Source: Saccharothrix ecbatanensis (GTDB lineage: Bacteria; Actinomycetota; Actinomycetes; Mycobacteriales; Pseudonocardiaceae). From it: a stretch of DNA of 64,000 bases. Below the pieces are notes generated by a model, which worked only from the letters and a program-made list of their open reading frames with translations, made no database searches and was not told the DNA's origin. The DNA lies in NCBI RefSeq assembly GCF_014205015.1, contig NZ_JACHMO010000001.1, forward strand, positions 3,534,001 through 3,598,000, in the 5' to 3' direction. Numbering within the stretch: position 1 is the stretch's first letter; every line of letters begins with the position of its first letter. A program made the position numbers and the translations under genes. This document shows, piece after piece, positions 62,301 through 64,000 of the stretch.

Positions 62301-62602
62301 CCTACTTGTCGGCCTGCCACACCGCCTTCGCCGGTAGCGTCGATCTGATTGACGAGGCCATCCACCTCGCCTCGGCTTTCCAGTTGGCCGGATTCCCACG
62401 GGTGATCGGCACGCTGTGGGGAATCGACGACCAACTGTCCGTCGACATCGCCGACAGGTTCTACAACGCGCTGCGTACGTCCGACGGTGCCGTCGACGCC
62501 GGTCGCGCTGCGGGCGCGCTCCACCGCACGATTCGGGCAATCCGTGACGAGGTCCCCGCGACGCCCTCACTGTGGGCCGCCTATCTCCATGCGGGCGCCT
62601 GA
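59336..62602 (+). CDS. TPR-repeat CHAT protease
   Basis: A 1088-residue protein. Residues about 1-700 are tandem TPR-like repeats with the recurring pattern RFERTGxxADLDAAV. The C-terminal CHAT (caspase-like) domain has its His in HFACHG (His950) and its Cys in LSACHTAF (Cys994), plus GFPRVIGTLWGIDD. Such proteins are proteases that the TPR part keeps inactive until triggered; some act in defence (for example TPR-CHAT of type III-E CRISPR). The ATG at 59336 is chosen from the end of the upstream small gene; longer in-frame starts would overlap it. Confidence 0.87.
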   Translation: MGARHSLLDAVKARIRQARVLRDFAPVLEPDALTEARQLAEGLTGDDHDRTARLLLGWFYWYRYRALSPGRVNQDLETAIAMFTPCFIAGDEDLPEPLLPHLADAAAPHALDLLRDAGESQSTASVRALAALWQRILDSSTDHPDLPIIMGYLTMALDRQYQHTHAVSDLDTLIEASRAAVRAIPPDYPPEIRGAHLTDLGQALCSRFERTGAFDDLQTAIGILREALATNPADAVIRAATCYQLGWALRIRFERTGAPADADAAVEAGETAVNLAPADHHLRVKALGALSLAYQARFRRTGSPADLDAAVDAGRVGIRALPVGHGDRSAMLAALGIPLLARFNRTGALADADAAVEAFLEAIDVVPTPNAAQLTNLGSALRDRFERTRSSADLDAAVRAGKSALRVASADADLARTLVELAATLWIRFRHTDDPADLQAAIDALTDAVQAIPADHLDRARTLNNLGTARLTRFERTEASADLDDAIRSLAAAVDATPAGHPDLAGHLTSLGIALRTRFQRTKLLSDRAAALSAFAHAVDVGAAAPVERITAARLAAALAASADPERMADLLETAVRLLPEVAPRRLVRSDQQYAIGQVRELAVDAAALALATTASTTGERATRALQLLETGRAVLLSQALETRSDLTDLRQRYPELATRFEDLREQLDQDTSATGSDDGRHLLVDELTATLTRIRACDGFGSFGLPPTVHELVAEAASGPVVTFNISRYRSDALLLTANGITSIELPALTRNAVLDRVNAFHQALSATTNPAASPAVRVDTQATLRAILEWLWDQATEPVLRTLGYRGQPGSLEEWPRVWWATGGLLGLLPIHAAGHHTDPPAARRTVMDRVVSSYTPTIRALRHARRRDRATQADAALVVAMPTTPGVPGRLHHVPAEATLLHNRLPRVVLLTEPDTADPVLADTPRPTKANVLARLAGCPIAHFACHGVSDTTDPSKSRLLLHDHATDPFTVSSLAAVTLDDAQLAYLSACHTAFAGSVDLIDEAIHLASAFQLAGFPRVIGTLWGIDDQLSVDIADRFYNALRTSDGAVDAGRAAGALHRTIRAIRDEVPATPSLWAAYLHAGA

Positions 62603-62839
62603 CCGACAACGGTCGCGCAGGAACGCGATCAGCACCGATGGCCAACTAGTAGCGGTGGTAGCGCCTTCTGGCCGTTGTCGCGGTGGTACGGCGGACGACT
62701 TCTCCAGCTGACCGTAGTGTGAGAGCACGATCACCTGGCATTCCTTGGCCGGCTCGGCAATAGCCCGCGCCAAGCTCATGATGTCCGGGTAACGGCTGGC
62801 TTGGCCCGCGCCCGCGCTGCACGCCTATCTGGCGCTCGA
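62603..62839. other. Intergenic stretch, nothing recognised
   Basis: Between the CHAT stop and the erythromycin-esterase remnant. Only short frames without recognisable content; probably the eroded 5' part of the remnant. Confidence 0.4.
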
Positions 62840-63313
62840 CTCCAGGCCATACGGGTCCTGTACTCAGTCGCGGACCCAGCACGCGCCGACATCGCCCTGC
62901 AGTGCGCGGTCACCGCGCGGCACGCGGACGCGTTCCTCAGGGGCGTGTTCGGAGGCGCGGAACGCGCCAACCGTGGCACCAACATCCGGGACGCGGCCAT
63001 GGCCGACAACGTCGAGTGGATCCTCGACCGGGAGGAGCGCATCGTCATCGGGGCGGCCAACGGCCACATCCAGCACCTGGCCCGCTCCCTCGGCGAGGCG
63101 ATAATGGTCATCGCGACCACGAACAACGGCGGCCGGATGTTCCTGCACCGCCCCATTCCCGACGACCCACCCGGCCACACCGAGGTCTTCTTCGACGACA
63201 TCGGGCCGTTCGAGGAACCCGACAGCCTCGACGCCCTACTCGCGAGCACCGGCGAGTCCCTGGCCCTTACTCCGTGGCACACCTTCATCGATCCCGCGAA
63301 CCCGCGCGCCTGA
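62840..63313 (+). pseudogene. Erythromycin-esterase-family remnant (C-terminal part)
   Basis: The C-terminal third of an erythromycin-esterase-like protein: RGTNIRDAAMADNVEWILDR, then IVIGAANGHIQHLARSLGEA and IMVIATTNNGGRMF. The N-terminal two thirds, which carry the catalytic His/Glu motifs, are missing. ATG at 62801 has no supporting ribosome site. Non-functional. Confidence 0.7.
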
Positions 63314-63329
63314 CCGCTGAACCCGACTC

Positions 63330-63873
63330 CAGCGAACCCGGACATCCGCACACCGTCGACGCGAACGGCGACCTCGGCTGGAGCACGCCGGACGACGAGC
63401 TGCACCAGTACTGGAACGACCGCACCGGGCAGATCGCGCTGTCGCTGTACGGGCGCAAGCTCTACGAACTGATGGCGGCCCACTGGCCGACCGCCGGCCA
63501 GGCACCCGACGTGCCCCCGGTGGAGGCCGAGTACGCCCGGCTGTGGCTCGCGATGCCGAAAGTGGTCTTCTCCCGGACCCTGGAATCGGTCGACTGGAAC
63601 TCCAGGTTGGAACGGGGTGACGTGGTCGAGGTCGCCAGGCGGCTCAAGGCCGAGACCGAAGGCCTGATGGAGGTGGGCGGTGCCACGCTCGCCGCGCCCC
63701 TGATCCGGGCCGGTCTCGTGGACGAGTTCCACGTGCTGGTCACGCCGGTCGCGATCGGCGGCGGCACACCGTTCTTCCCGTCACTGGACACATGGCTGAA
63801 GCTGGAATTGGTGGAGAACCGCACCTTCGCATCGGGTGCGGTCCTCCTGCGCTACAAGTCCGTCCTCGGCTAG
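63330..63873 (+). pseudogene. DHFR/RibD-family protein lacking its N-terminus
   Basis: The frame carries a dihydrofolate-reductase-like protein from DANGDLGWSTPDDELHQYWN through IALSLYGRKLYELMAAHW to EVGGATLAAPLIRAGLVDEF and TPVAIGGGTPFFPSL. The first strand with the usual M-x-K-x-V-Y-x-x-x-x-S-L-D-G-Y is absent and no start lies near the homology boundary. It abuts the esterase remnant, so a deletion joined the two. The final 127 bases of the window hold no gene. Confidence 0.65.
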
Positions 63874-64000
63874 CAGGCGACTGGGCAGCCCTCTCCAGCG
63901 GTCTCCCCCACTCCGAGACGTCCGCACATGCCGACGAGCGGTCGAGGCGCCCTGACGAGGAACATGATCAACCACTGGCAGTCACGCTATGACGAATACG

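Noticed and set aside
1..64000. CRISPR arrays, tRNA or rRNA genes
   Set aside because: No regularly spaced repeats or tRNA/rRNA-like segments were noticed on reading; this was not an exhaustive computed search.

Overview
The sequence is very GC-rich, uses many GTG and TTG starts, and carries SARP, StrR-like, STAND and LuxR regulators among large natural-product gene clusters. This is typical of a filamentous actinomycete, probably of the Pseudonocardiales (Saccharothrix/Lentzea/Actinosynnema type). The genus is an inference from gene content. No rRNA, tRNA or CRISPR array was seen.

Bases 1-9674 are the right edge of a nonribosomal peptide cluster: the end of an adenylation domain with an asparagine-like specificity code, an AsnO/VioC-type amino-acid hydroxylase, an XRE-STAND regulator, two half ABC exporters, a SARP and a StrR/NovG-type ParB-fold activator that carries a perfect StrR-type operator inside its own gene. 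A gene-poor scar with a transposase fragment follows (9.7-11.0 kb).

Bases 11008-27711 form a second cluster. A lysine/ornithine N-hydroxylase, a stand-alone MetRS-like protein, an FAD amine oxidase and a separate cupin together make a split version of the hydrazine (N-N bond) synthetase known from the s56-p1 and triacsin pathways. Two ATP-grasp ligases, an acyl-CoA-dehydrogenase-fold flavoprotein, a BBE-type oxidase, a KMO-like hydroxylase, a DUF6875 protein and an MFS exporter surround it. The three minus-strand operons share a long upstream motif plus a matching -10 box, so they look like one regulon. A LuxR-type response regulator and a TTG-initiated STAND regulator with a TTA codon sit between them.

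Bases 28299-38467 are a compact thiopeptide cluster: RRE/ThiF protein, YcaO, azoline dehydrogenase, a 55-residue precursor peptide (core SCNTCQCWASCVAMD), split LanB dehydratase and a pyridine-synthase homologue. Next to it, 38656-42675 encodes a very unusual fusion of a DyP-type peroxidase to a glycyl-radical enzyme.

The remainder mixes debris and accessory genes: transposase and Hint-toxin remnants (43.0-44.2 kb), an AraC regulator, secreted proteins, a 1209-residue GH87 alpha-1,3-glucanase with palindromic operators, PPK2 debris and a DUF1963 protein. A conflict/defence-type island covers 54.3-62.6 kb: an EACC1-like protein, a caspase-ParA-membrane protein and a membrane partner, then a divergent TPR-CHAT module with its own partners. 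The window ends in truncated erythromycin-esterase and DHFR-family pseudogenes.
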